From: Xiphydria camelus
Taxonomy: Eukaryota > Arthropoda > Insecta > Hymenoptera > Xiphydriidae
Direction: 5' to 3'
Assembly (NCBI GenBank): GCA_963678675.1
Contig: OY783191.1
Span: 11,990,562-12,054,561 of the forward strand
DNA length: 64,000 nt
The number at the start of each line of letters is the position of its first letter. Position 1 is the first letter of the stretch. Below are positions 32,968 through 42,589 of this stretch, piece by piece. The position numbers were made by a program, and so were the translations under genes. The notes under the pieces are model-generated. The model made no database searches, was not told the DNA's origin, and worked only from the letters and a program-made list of their open reading frames with translations.

Positions 32968-33234
32968 ATATTTTTGTATAATTAGTGTAAGTATAAATTA
33001 TAAATTATAATTGAATGTAAAAAACACATTTTTCCTTCGATAATTAAATTATATATTATATATATAGAAATAAGAATAAATCAAAAACATTTAATACTAG
33101 AAAATATTTTTCGTTTGAATAATTTTTCCCATTTTCATTTCCTCTTTAAAATTAATTTTTTGAGCACATTTTTTTATATCTACAATAGAAATTACTATTT
33201 CACAATATAGAAATAAATAAAACGAAAAAAAAAA

Positions 33235-33309
33235 CTGCCTGCAGCAAGAATCGAACCCGAGTCCACCGCGTGGTAAGACTCACTCTTAACCACTGCGCCA
33301 CCGCGCCGC
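33235..33309 (-). promoter_or_regulatory. tRNA-like block in the right arm
   Basis: This is the inverted counterpart of the left-arm block (minus strand: GGTGGCGCAGTGGTTAAG and CGGGTTCGATTC), again followed by a T-run. The hairpin GAGTC...GACTC lies between the boxes. Both blocks point inward, toward the transposase remnant. Confidence 0.65.
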
Positions 33310-34800
33310 TGTGGAAAATGTCGTTTAAAATCAGACCACTATCGTCCGGTCCGGCAGCGTAAAAACTAAAATACTATTTATAAATAAACGAAGCCGCATT
33401 GGCAGCAACCGCTTTAGGGGGCTGTTTGTGACCCTTTTGGCTACCGGTTAACCAAAACGCCGTTCAAATCGGTGTCCCATGGGTCGAGCCCTCCCCTTGT
33501 CAGAGGTAAGGTGGGATCTTGCGCAGAAGGCGTAGACCCACTTGGTGCGGCAGTAGTTTGCCGTGTGCCGGAATTTCATGCAGCGGCGACACTGCACGAT
33601 TTGATTCGACTTTCTTTTCGGCTCAATATTTACGTTGAGTCCGGCAAGAGTTTTTACGTCGTATACGATTTTGGCGAGGGGGGATTTAGCGTCGAGGTTG
33701 ACGCTAACCAGGGGCCAAATTTTATCACCTTTCCGCATGCGGTAAACGGATTTTATCGGCAAACCCTTCGTCACAAGTTCAGACCTTATATCGTCTTCAG
33801 ACAGGGACTCCTCAACGCCACTGAACACGACCGAGAGGTCTTTATCTTGCCTGAGCTGATTCGTAGTAAATTAGATTTTGTCCGAGTCCAGTTTGGCCGC
33901 GATGAGACGGAAGTCGTTAACCGACTGCAGATAAACTATGATCGAGTCGGAAGAGTTTACTGCCCGGCGGGGGGCGATGTTGTTATCCGCTAAGAATTCA
34001 CGGAGTTTGTACCACTCTTTCTTCTGCTTGATGTAGATAGGAGGAAGGTTGGAGGTGCCATTTTCATCGGCAACTGGCTCCGAAACAGAGTCAGAGTCAG
34101 ACTCCGAGGAACTTTCTTTCGGAACGAGGACGTTCGCGTCTAGATTTGCCAGAGGTTCTCGTCAGTCTCCATAGAGGGGCTGGATTGCGTCGCGATAGGC
34201 GGCAAGGAGGGGATTTGGGAGTTGGCGTTGGCGGGGGGGGTGGAGGAGTACTTTGGGCCGAGTTTTTGCGGGCCAGGAGTTGCGACAGAAACTCGTCCAG
34301 CTGGGTCATACGGATGGCAACTTGATCACGTTCCGCTTGGATCTGGAGGACTTGCGCGTCTAACGCGTTCATCGATTCGACGGTGGTAGGAGAGGGCACG
34401 AAGCCTGTCTGGAGGGAAGCTTGCTCGGTGGGAGCGGCGTTGACGAGGCTTCCTTGAGGAAGACATTCCTGGCTGAGGCTCATTGCGACGGAGGGGAGGA
34501 GATGAGCCGTTAAAGCATCGAACGGCCCTGAGAAGGGCCTGTTAGCGAGAGCGGCGACTGCCACCCGGCGGGGCAGCCGCTTTCCTACCTGGTTATGGAG
34601 CCGATGGCTGGCGCTGGAAGCTACGGTGATTCTGGTCCTTGGCGACGAGGTCGCCGGTGAACTGTGTGTCGAGATCACTATGCGACCGCCCTTAGGTTGA
34701 ATTGCACTACACTGCATTTTCTTAAACGTCCGACTGGCGCGAGAGCTCCGGTAAGACTGTCTAATCCTGACAACTCTCGTGCATTCGGTTGCGGTTTATA

Positions 34801-35795
34801 CAGGGTGAGCCAAATGTATGGAAACGGTGGAATAACTTTCGAGGGAGACATTTTGAAGAAAAATGTTTCAAACAAAACATTTAGGATTTTTCCCTGGCCA
34901 TCTAATGGTGACCTTGAATCTGACCATCAACTCGACCTTGATGGTCATTCCAAGGTCAAGGTCACTTTTTTAAATGGGAACCCCTATTTTTTATGGCGGA
35001 TTTGGAAGGAGCGGAAAATTTTACGTCCGAGTATGACCTTTGACCTTGACCTTGGATTCAAGGTAAAGGTCAACGATCAAATAGGAAAGTTTTAGGTTTT
35101 TTCCCTGGCCATCTAATGGTAACCATGAATCTGACCTTGACCTCGACCTTGAAGTTCATTCCAAGTTCAATGTATCTTTTTTAAATGGCAACCTACATTT
35201 TTTATCCACCGATTTATCTGAAATTTGGTACGGGGTTTTTTTTGGGTTGCTGATTACGATTCTGAAGATAGATTTTGAAAATACTTCAATACAAGATGAC
35301 GGATCCAAGATAGTGGCAAAATTTTGGAATATCCACCGATTTATCCAAATTTTTGTGCTCATGTCACCTTGCCTTAAGTGGCCGGTTGCTAACACCATAA
35401 AAAATGTAGGTTGCCATTTAAAAAAGATACCTTGAACTTGGAATGAACTTCAAGGTCGAGGTCAAGGTCAGATTCATGGTTACCATTAGATGGCCAGGGA
35501 AAAAACCTAAAACTTTCCTATTTGATCGTTGACCTTGGATTCAAGGTAAAGGTCAAAGGTCATATTCGGACGTAAAATTTTCCGCTCCTTCCAAATCCGC
35601 CATAAAAAATAGGGGTTCCCATTTAAAAAAGTGACCTTGACCTTGGAATTACCTTGAAGGTCGAGTTCATGGTCAGATTCAAGGTCACCATTCGATGGCC
35701 AGGGAAAAATCCTAAATGTTTTGTTTGAAACATTTTTCTTCAAAATGTCTCCCTCGAAAGTTATTCCACCGTTTCCATAAATTTGGATCACCCTG
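34801..35795. mobile_element. 995-bp near-complete palindrome, TA duplication
   Basis: The ends CAGGGTGAGCCAAATGTATG and the complement of CAGGGTGATCCAAATTTATG pair through arms of about 390 bases that meet near 35,300. TA flanks both sides (34,799-34,800, 35,796-35,797). The long mirrored frames on opposite strands are the same arm read twice, not genes. AAGGTCA-type words are packed throughout. Confidence 0.85.
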
Positions 35796-35797
35796 TA

Positions 35798-36403
35798 TAT
35801 CTTACAACTACTTGATAGTGGGGATAGCGTGGGCGATGCTGTACGCTCTGATTGGCTGAATGAGAATGACGATGAGCTATGCGGTGTGCCCGGATTGGCT
35901 AGAAAAGTGGTGTGAACGCGAGGGATGACGCTTTCCTGAGTCATGTACTCAACGGGACCAAGCGGTGGTTGACTCGTACCATACGGAGGGATCGGAGTTC
36001 GTCGCTATTTCTCCGTAAAGCGGATTAAGCAGCCGGCGGTTTGCGGTGATTAGCAGAGTGATTTCGATGACGCGTGACTCACTAGAAATCGTTCGGCAAT
36101 TAGCCTTCCGCAAAAGGTACGGGACTGCGAGCGCATTCCAGCCCCCGCTTGGCCTTAACAAACCCTATCTCAGCCCTCGAGTGACCTTCGTTCTACAAGA
36201 GTATACGCAGTAAGAAAGAGATATGCTAATAGCTAGAGTTTCTAATACACGAGTTTTGAATTTGAGAGTCCTTTGAACAGCCCGCGTTCTTTAGCGGAAA
36301 ATATGACGGTAGTCGCTTCATGTAGACTTGTCCAAAGAATTGTCGTTCTACGAAAACGTGACGTAATGTCACACGCCCAAACGAAACAAGCTTTGATACC
36401 AAT
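35798..36403. other. Unassigned segment with a dispersed repeat
   Basis: The part 36,085-36,130 is a diverged copy of text at 27,790-27,830 (AATTAGCCTTCCG). AAACGAAACAAGCTTTGATA at 36,379 reappears inverted at 40,464-40,483, just outside the Harbinger element. No gene supported. Confidence 0.45.
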
Positions 36404-36647
36404 AGGTTTGTTCCAACCGACGATTCCTGTACGGTTCTGGAACTGTCACGGAACTGGTGGGATCGGTTTAATGCGCAGGCGCGATGTTTGCACTGCTGGT
36501 AACTGGCAAGAGCAGTTGGAACGGTTTTGGGATCGTTCGTGAATCGGTCAGTCGTGTCTAACCCACGACGCGGTGAGCACGGTGTTCTCTTGCTTATATC
36601 ACGCTATTTCAGTTGACATTTTCTGTCATTTGCAAGTTGCGTGAAGT

Positions 36648-37122
36648 CTCAACATCTTTTACGATAATTTCGAAAGCACTTAGAAAGTGGGGCCTCCCAT
36701 AGACATTCTTTAATTAATTTTTTTACTCATTTGAAATGTCAGAATGGACTTTATTCATGCTATCTTAAAATAGATGTTTTCTAAGCGAGTTCGGTTCTCA
36801 GCGAGAATCGAATACTAATGCAATATACTACCATAAACATACTAAAGCATCAGACATTTTTAGATACTTAAAAGGCCCATATTTATAGGACTACATATTT
36901 CATAATTCGATCTGTCATATTAATAACAAATGTACAATTTTATAAAATCATGTATTGGAATTACATTTTAGCAGGGCAAAAAAAAATCCATTATAAGCTA
37001 GCATGAATAAAGATAATTCTGACATTTCAAATCACTAAAAAATTCATTAACAAATGTATATGGGAGGCCCCACTTTCTAAGTGCTCTCCGTAAATTACCG
37101 TAAAAGATGTTGAAATGTAGGG
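36648..37122. repeat. Inverted repeat inside the Harbinger element
   Basis: CAACATCTTTTACG at 36,649 and CACTTAGAAAGTGGGGCCTC at 36,678 are mirrored by GAGGCCCCACTTTCTAAGTG at 37,064 and CGTAAAAGATGTTG at 37,099; CATGAATAAAG/CTTTATTCATG pair inside these. Arms are about 110 bases and the spacer about 230. Likely a MITE inserted in the older element. Confidence 0.65.
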
Positions 37123-37501
37123 TAAAAAATCATGAAAATTAGAAATGTCGGTTTTGAGATACAACACTTTTTATTTCCATTTTCAATAAAAAAAACGCAA
37201 TATAAAGAAATACATTTTTTTTCGAAATCACCAAAAAATACAAATATTTCATATGGATCATTTCTTCCATATTTTGTTAATTGAAGCCGTAAATCGTGAT
37301 AAAAAAACAATAATAACTGCTCAACGATTTATGGAATCGTTCTGAAAATTTAGGCCAGTTTTTATATTGATTAAAGATACTTGGAAAAAAATGAGCAACT
37401 AAATCGGAGACCCAAAAGTTTCTACTACTAAAAGTTGACATGGAATGCCCCATAAGTTTAAGTATTTTAAGAGTATTTTACCAACTACTATAAAAATAAA
37501 T

Positions 37502-37662
37502 ATAATTTGTACGCTTCCATTCGTCATGAAATTAAAGAAACACATCAATTTGCACACGCAAGTCTGTTGGTATGCCACGTTAATCTCCCTCGTCCTCGAC
37601 TTCCAAGTTCTCCTGCAGTGCTGGTTGTCAAGCCCACATGCTCTTCCTATTAACAAAGACAA
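37502..37662 (-). pseudogene. Possible further Harbinger transposase exon
   Basis: The minus frame contains REINVAYQQTCVCKLMCFFN and FMTNGSVQII. Harbinger enzymes have a comparable stretch after the first catalytic Asp, of the form NVxYQxVCDxxxxFxNxxxxWPGSVxD. The match is loose and key residues are lost. It follows the exon at 37,730-37,863 in the right order. Confidence 0.35.
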
Positions 37663-37729
37663 TAGATGTCACGATCATTCAATCGGTATAGGTTGGTATT
37701 GCTGCAATCTCATTTCATAAATGTCTTAC

Positions 37730-37863
37730 CTCAATCGAGAAATATCCTTTTTTTCCATGTATGGCTCAGTCTGGATCTCCTTCTGGCCTGTCCATTTCGA
37801 TATGTCTTCCTTCCATCAATTGCCAATTTGAATTTTTTTCTTCTGATCACCAACCGCCTGCAT
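37730..37863 (-). pseudogene. Harbinger transposase exon around the first catalytic Asp
   Basis: Between a TTTCAG acceptor and a GTAAGA donor, the minus strand reads LMEGRHIEMDRPEGDPD, stop, AIHGKKGYFSIE. PIF/Harbinger nucleases carry IDGTHIxIxRP...KGYFSIxxQ here. The stop replaces the usual Trp codon (TGG to TGA), and a one-base shift lies just before HIEMDRP. Confidence 0.6.
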
Positions 37864-38149
37864 CTGAAACAAATTACGCAGTTTTAACAAAGATGAAATA
37901 GGTTTTACAATTTTTCAGTAGGTATAAATTGGTATTGCTGTTATTTCACTTCATTAATTCCCCCTACGCGTTGTCTACTTAGTCCATTTCATTTCCTTCC
38001 CGATGCCAATGGGAGGCCGAATGCATCTTCAAAGTTGGAGCTCTTCTTCTTCGTTACCTTCCTACGAACCATTGCGTCTCGCATCCTTTGCTCCATCCTT
38101 CCCGTGGAGCCTCTCGCGTTTACTCCGGTTCTCGTTCTCTACCTACGGG

Positions 38150-39480
38150 CTTTTGTTAGCTTTCGCGTCATGTTACTTACTTGGTCGGTTACATGCTTAT
38201 CCCTTATTTCTTCCACCTCATCCTCGCTATTATTCTAGCTCCCATTCCAGTCCGTCAACTTTAATTCCTTCGATTCTTCAGGGTATTCTTCCTTTATCTC
38301 AGGTACGCATAGCGTGGCGTCTCCCAGAGCAATCTATCGTCCTATTCTTGCGTTAGTTAACTGATTAAATTAGCACGACTTACCTTTAAATTGATATCCT
38401 ATTCTCTGATTGGTTATTTCTTCCACCTGATTCCTTTATCGGTGTCTTCCTCCTTGCCGGCACGTCAAGCCAACACTCTCTTCCCTTTATCTGGTTGTTT
38501 ATTCCTTATTCCTTCCAGGATACATTCTCTGTGGCTTCTGTTTCCCCTTCCCAGGGTGCTTCTCTCTTTTTAAGTCTTCTCCCTCCTTTGTCGACACGAC
38601 CGGTAACGCTCCCGGTGCGTCTCACTCGTCTGGCCAATTTCTATCTCGCTTGCCATGCCTGCTCTGCTTGGGAGTCTTATAATTACCTTAATAGCTGCCG
38701 ACTACAGCCACCGATTACCTCTACTTTTCTTTTCATAAGATTCCAGTTCCTCATCGAGTATCCCATGCATTGCTCGCGCATGACTGACACGTGGGTGGAC
38801 TTGTTGTTAGTATGTCTGGCGAGGGACTGGTCGTTCCGGCTTCCACCTCCTCCTCGCTATTGTTCTGGAACCCTTTTTAGTCGTTTACGTCGATACTTCA
38901 TTTCTTCGATTCCTTGGAGAATTTTTCCTATTCAGCAGATACGCTCGGCACGACGTTTCCTGAGGAAATCTCACGTCTTCTTGTTGCGATCCTTACCTAG
39001 TTGGATTAGTACGATCTACCTTTATACTGATATCTTGTTCCATATTTGGTTTTCCCTTTTGGTTGCTCGTAAGCGTTCCCCTCCTTGCCGGTGCGTTCAG
39101 CAAAGCTTCCGCGCCGACACTCTCGTCCCTCAGTTGATTGCTTCTTTCTTATTCCTTCCAGAATACATTCCTTTAGCTTCTCTTTCCCCTTCTCGGTTTG
39201 TTTCTCCCTTTAGAGCCTTCTTCCTCTTTTGTCGGTACGCGGGTGAACTGGCAGGGAACTGACAGGAAACTTAACCTTAAATGTCAAACTGGATAGACCA
39301 ACCTTGTTAGTGTGCCTGGCGGATACCTAACTAGTCGTACCGGCATCCACCTCCTCGCTATTGTTCCGCCTCCCTTTTTTCCCGTTCCTTTACTTTGTTT
39401 CCATCGATTCCTCGGGGGATTCTTCCTAGGCCTTATTCTTCCTTCTTGGTAGGTATGCTCGACGTGGCAACTCCCGGAGC
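38150..39480. repeat. Pyrimidine-rich ~630-bp duplication
   Basis: CCTC...CTCGCTATT recurs at 38,215, 38,845 and 39,350, and CCTTGCCGG at 38,453 and 39,083, with similar text after each. The first two units are about 630 bp apart; the third is shorter. Strand asymmetry (C+T over A+G) keeps long plus frames open, including one of 255 codons at 38,495-39,262, which I do not call as a gene. Confidence 0.7.
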
Positions 39481-39616
39481 ATAATTTGTGCAGAAACTTC
39501 TATCTCATCAAATCAAATTTAATCCACCTTCGTTATAGTCTTTCAATCAAATTGAATGATTTTCTATCAGTTTTCCAACAAAGATTTTCTACACTTAACC
39601 TCAATCTGTCACTTAC

Positions 39617-39728
39617 CTAAATAATCCTGGTTTCTAACCCTATTTTCGTATAATTCAATATCATCGTCACTTGTGTCGGACATATCCGATATATCCGACA
39701 CATCACTATCGCCTTCGTTAGACGTCAT
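39617..39728 (-). pseudogene. Harbinger transposase first exon (acidic leader)
   Basis: The minus strand begins MTSNEGDSDVSDISDMSDTS and continues DDDIELYENRVRNQDYL up to a GGTAAGTGA splice donor. An acidic Ser/Asp leader followed by (I/L)xxYExRVRN is typical of the start of insect PIF/Harbinger nucleases. The exon has no internal stop. It lies about 300 bp inside the right end, the expected place. Confidence 0.6.
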
Positions 39729-40117
39729 TTTAATAACTTGCAACAAAAATACGGAGATAGAAAACGTCAACTCTCAAAAGTATTTAAATAACCGCGCCAG
39801 GCAAACTAATCACCGTAGTGCGCATGTCAGTCCACACAGTTCACGATCAGGACCAAGCATCGGATGGACGGTACAGGAACCGTTCCACACACGATCCCAG
39901 CGGTGGTTGGAACGCCGCACAACATCGTACAGGGACCGTCCAGCGTACGGTTGGAACAGAATTTCTCTACTGCGCATGCCCGGTACCGTTCATGTACGGT
40001 TTTCTGCTCGGTTGGAACAAACCTTATATTGCCGATACTTTGTTTTCGCCAATTCACGATTTCGAGGTTAGGCGCTTCGATCTCCTGAATTGACAGCTAT
40101 CGGGAAATCCGACTATA

Positions 40118-40361
40118 CCGAATGTCCGCGATCAATTAGCCAATAGCAAAATTGCGAGTTTTGCATGAGCACCTCTGTGGGTCTCCTCGTCCCAGCAAGT
40201 TCAGATCGGTTTTCATTCAAAACCGACAACGCCAACACCCGCGGATGACTACGCATGCTTATTCACGCTTCTCCGATGATTCTATTGAACGAGGAGACCC
40301 ACAGAGGTGTTCATGCAAAACTCTCAATTTTCCTATGGGCTAATTGATCGCGGACATACGG
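40118..40361. mobile_element. Diverged hairpin MITE, 244 bp, TA duplication
   Basis: A variant of the 316-bp hairpin family (CCGAATGTCCGCGATC... to ...CGCGGACATACGG), with TA at 40,116-40,117 and 40,362-40,363. It lacks about 70 bases of one arm, so it no longer folds fully. Confidence 0.85.
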
Positions 40362-40499
40362 TAATATTTTTCGCTCTCACCCAGCACACACAGCGCACTC
40401 TTCTCAAGCCAACTCTAACCATCAAATTCGCTTCCGTCGGCAAAGTATCGGCAATAGGTATAGGTATCAAAGCTTGTTTCGTTTTAACGGTATATAAAT

Positions 40500-40860
40500 A
40501 TACTGTGTGTTTTCGAGTATTGTTGACATAGGACGATATGGGACATAGCGGTTTGCAGACTCTAGGTTATAGGCTATTGGTCGGAGACGCAAGGACGCCG
40601 TACGATTGGCTCTGCTATCGTCGGGAGACGGCAATCGTCGCGAGAGAAGTTCCCTAGGGCGTAGGCACCTAGCAGACGAGAAAGTATGGCGGTTGACACG
40701 TACATACGTTTGTTTGCAAAGTGGAATTTGTCGGAGTAATTGTATTTTTTCGAAATAAAACGTGGTTTTCAAAGTTAATAAAATATTTCCACTCACGAAA
40801 CGATTTCCTTCGTGTTCATTTCGATCCTCGTACGCGCTTGCTAATAAAAAGTAGAAATTC
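40500..40860 (+). repeat. Orphan end of a long-TIR transposon
   Basis: From TGTGTGTTTTCG the text TGTTGACATAGGACGATATG, ATTGGTCGGAGACGCAAGGA, CAGACGAGAAAGTATGGCGG and TTTTCAAAGTTAATAAAATA follows the TIR of the complete element at 46,372-47,763 over about 320 bases. No inverted partner is found before 46 kb, so the rest of this copy is lost or rearranged. Confidence 0.75.
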
Positions 40861-41114
40861 AATTAAATTTGAGTAATGAAGGAAATTGGTGTAAATCGTG
40901 ATAAATATAAAATAATGAGGTTGGCTGGACAAAACTGAAGCAGATGGCACCACCGAGCCAAACACCCGCGGGCAAATTTAAACGGTTATAATATATTATT
41001 AATGCTGCACTAATGTGACTAATGTGACTGGTAAAAAAATTTGTAAAAATGAATTACAAAATAAAATTCAAATACAATCCCCATATGTACTATAAATATA
41101 CATATCTAATTAAA

Positions 41115-41411
41115 TCAGAAATGTTCAGAAATTGGCTGACAGTACTGCATTCCCATACTTCGGAATGGGAATACAGTACTGTCAGCCAATTTATGAATAC
41201 GCTCTAAATAATTTTCATTTTTACCTGCATCACCGCTAAAAGTTATGAATTGATCAGGAGTAAAATGAACTTCGCATAATCCTTTTCTATGATGAGGGCA
41301 CATTTTAAGAAATCGAGCCACTTTTGACGAATATCTTTCGATTTTTTTACAGAAGGAATCATGAACCTTGATTTCTTTTTACAACTCGGTACTGCACACG
41401 AAAAAACCATT
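41115..41411 (-). pseudogene. THAP-type zinc finger exon
   Basis: The minus strand starts MVFSCAVPSCKKKSRFMIPS at 41,411, with the C-x4-C pair of THAP. It continues with RQKWLDFLK. After a one-base shift, PHHRKGLCEVHFTPDQFI gives the C-x2-H pair and following Phe. The frame reaches a possible donor (GATGCAG/GTAAAA, 41,245). THAP domains bind target DNA in P transposases and some host proteins. Position inside the small TIR element favours the transposase origin. Confidence 0.65.
41131..41193. repeat. Compact hairpin
   Basis: AAATTGGCTGACAGTACTGC at 41,131 pairs with GCAGTACTGTCAGCCAATTT-like sequence ending at 41,193, with a loop of about seven bases around CTTCGGA. It sits inside the P-like relic, downstream of the THAP exon. 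Confidence 0.85.
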
Positions 41412-41544
41412 TTATATTAAATTTTTTATTTCAATTCACTTCACTACATATAGATTCATAAATTAAGGTTATATTTTCATTCTTGACTCCTGCAATGCCT
41501 ACTATACTTTATGAAGTAGGCTGCCATGTTGATATATCGATACC

Positions 41545-41670
41545 ATCGATACCTTACTTTGAAAATTTCGGAAGTGCAATTTTTGATAAAAATGCCATTT
41601 ATAGCTTACTGTTTTCAGATTTTAAATCTTAACACAGTAAGTTATAAATGGAGGTTTTAAAAGCAAGGTA
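41545..41670. repeat. Second inverted repeat in the P-like relic
   Basis: ATCGATACCTTACTTT and TGCCATTTATAGCTTACTG on the left are mirrored by CAGTAAGTTATAAATGG and AAGCAAGGTATCGAT on the right. It may be a nested MITE or the sub-terminal repeat of the host relic. Confidence 0.6.
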
Positions 41671-41783
41671 TCGATATTTCAAATCAGGCGGTCAAAAAGG
41701 ATGTTTGGCTCGGTGGCGCCGAAGTTTACTTCCTCGACCACCAGCCAACCTAATTAATGAGTTGCAGAGACAAGTGAACCGAT

Positions 41784-42130
41784 ATGGAAGATTACAGTGG
41801 CCAGGCATTTTTGAGTAGGGTAAGTGTTTCTATAAATCGACAGAGGAATTTAAAATGTATGAGTGAAATAACAAAAATAAATTGTTTTGAAGTCATTCAA
41901 TTTGTTTATTATTTACAAAGGCAATATACTACAAAAATCATTCGTAGAATCAAAGAAAGTGCTGAATTCTTCATGGAAATCACTTCGACTATGAACGAAG
42001 CAAGACGACACTAAACGAATGGATGACGGAAGAGTTCGACAATGTGCATCAGCCTCCACGAAGAAATGTGCCGAAGACGCAGGACGATTGGTATCCCGCT
42101 CAAGAGCTAGAAATAAATGAAACGTGAGAT
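41784..42130 (+). pseudogene. Repeated TE gene fragment, family unknown
   Basis: A short first exon MEDYSGQAFLSR runs into a GTAAGTG donor. A later segment reads YERSKTTLNEWMTEEFDNVH, then QPPRRNVPKTQDDWYPAQ and ELEINET. The same peptide pieces occur at 46,040-46,370 and 47,080-47,370 on the other strand with mostly conservative changes, so a protein was maintained in the family. I do not know the family. The fragment lies downstream of the orphan TIR at 40.5 kb, which fits its being the cargo of that transposon. Confidence 0.45.
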
Positions 42131-42589
42131 ATTATTGATACAGAAAAAGAATGTAGTGCAGGTATTTATTTACTAGTACGACTCACATTACAATCCGGTA
42201 ACCAACATGATTGAATATTTCAGCAAGCATCGATAACCAGGACCATAGTGAACGACTTTATGTTTCGCAAGTGTGCCTGTGTACAGCAACCTGATCGGGT
42301 GCTTTGTAAGAGCCCTGGGTTGGTGCCTCCCGCAGTAGTGTCAGATTGCTCCTGACTGAAATCCTCCCTCGTTTCACTCTGTCGTTGAACAACGAGCATC
42401 AACTCCCCGGAGGACACGCAAATCTATAACATCAGGAAGACTGTGAAAAAAAAAGGTGGTAACAGTTAATTAAATGATCCAAAACGATATCATGAATGTA
42501 AGTAAATCCTTTTCATATCATGACATTTTGTGGAAAACTCACCGCTGCTTTACCTTTACAGGAGATGTTCAAAATGATTCCCTTTTGCT

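Larger units (their letters stand above)
32361..33499. mobile_element. 1,139-bp TIR element with internal tRNA-like arms, TCA duplication
   Basis: Ends are CAAGGGGAGGGCTCGACCCA and its complement. The arms pair for about 310 bases, including GACACCGATTTGAACGGCGT, AAGCGGTTGCTGCCAATGCG and a complete tRNA-like block. TCA flanks both sides (32,358-32,360 and 33,500-33,502). Removing the element with one TCA restores the zinc knuckle of the host LINE. The centre carries the C-terminal end of a KCSWC transposase, so this is an internally deleted member of a family with 3-bp duplications. Confidence 0.88.
32284..34717 (-). pseudogene. Jockey-like ORF1 (Gag-like, CCHC knuckles), interrupted
   Basis: ORF1 starts MQCSAIQPKGGRIVISTHSS at 34,717. 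A Pro-rich run (PPPPPPTPTPKSPP) ends the first frame near 34,100. Coding continues in another frame with PPIYIKQKKEWYKLREFL, then SEDDIRSELVTKGLPIKSVY, a PRE/C2HC-type fold. The knuckles CRRCMKFRHTANYC and a partial CARSHLTS follow. At that point the 1,139-bp element intervenes (33,499-32,361). Beyond it the frame resumes with CHNKDNPNKSPTSSN and stops near 32,284. Removing the insertion with one TCA gives HLTSEC, the normal end of the knuckle. The frameshift near 33,850 is independent. Confidence 0.75.
29915..34798 (-). mobile_element. Jockey-like LINE, 3'-truncated and split by an insertion
   Basis: Read on the minus strand, ORF1 begins near 34,717 and ORF2 runs to about 29,915, where LINE sequence stops abruptly inside the reverse transcriptase just after the YADD box. 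A 1,139-bp TIR element at 32,361-33,499 interrupts ORF1. The 5' end is near 34,798, directly beside a TA-flanked palindromic element. ORF1 with CCHC knuckles and ORF2 with APE endonuclease and reverse transcriptase but no RNase H fit the Jockey clade. Confidence 0.8.
36404..40024 (-). mobile_element. PIF/Harbinger element, decayed
   Basis: The left end AGGTTTGTTCCAACCGA and right end TCGGTTGGAACAAACCT are exact complements. Flanking triplets are AAT and TAT, close to a 3-bp duplication. On the minus strand there are remnants of a transposase in several exons. The middle (38.1-39.5 kb) is a pyrimidine-rich duplicated block. The same ends (AGGTTCGTTCCAAC) bound the 743-bp element at 58,089, which is probably its non-autonomous derivative. 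Confidence 0.65.
40918..41751. mobile_element. P-like element relic (834 bp) with THAP exon
   Basis: Ends AGGTTGGCTGG and CCAGCCAACCT are inverted, with a further inverted block ACCGAGCCAAACA inside. The flanking octamers AAATAATG (40,910-40,917) and AATTAATG (41,752-41,759) agree at seven of eight positions. An 8-bp duplication with a THAP domain is the signature of P elements, so this is an internally deleted relative. Confidence 0.6.

Noticed and set aside
34664..35944. Two 143-145-codon frames on opposite strands at the 995-bp palindrome
   Set aside because: They are the same arm read from either side and contain repeated AAGGTCA translations; no protein character.
38495..39262. 255-codon plus-strand frame
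   Set aside because: Lies in a C+T-rich duplicated block where stop codons are rare; the duplicated unit has different frames in each copy, and no domain is visible.
39673..40093. Plus-strand 91- and 132-codon frames next to the Harbinger right end
   Set aside because: They run through the TIR of the element and mirror the Asp/Ser-coding minus exon; the minus reading matches a known family and has a splice donor.
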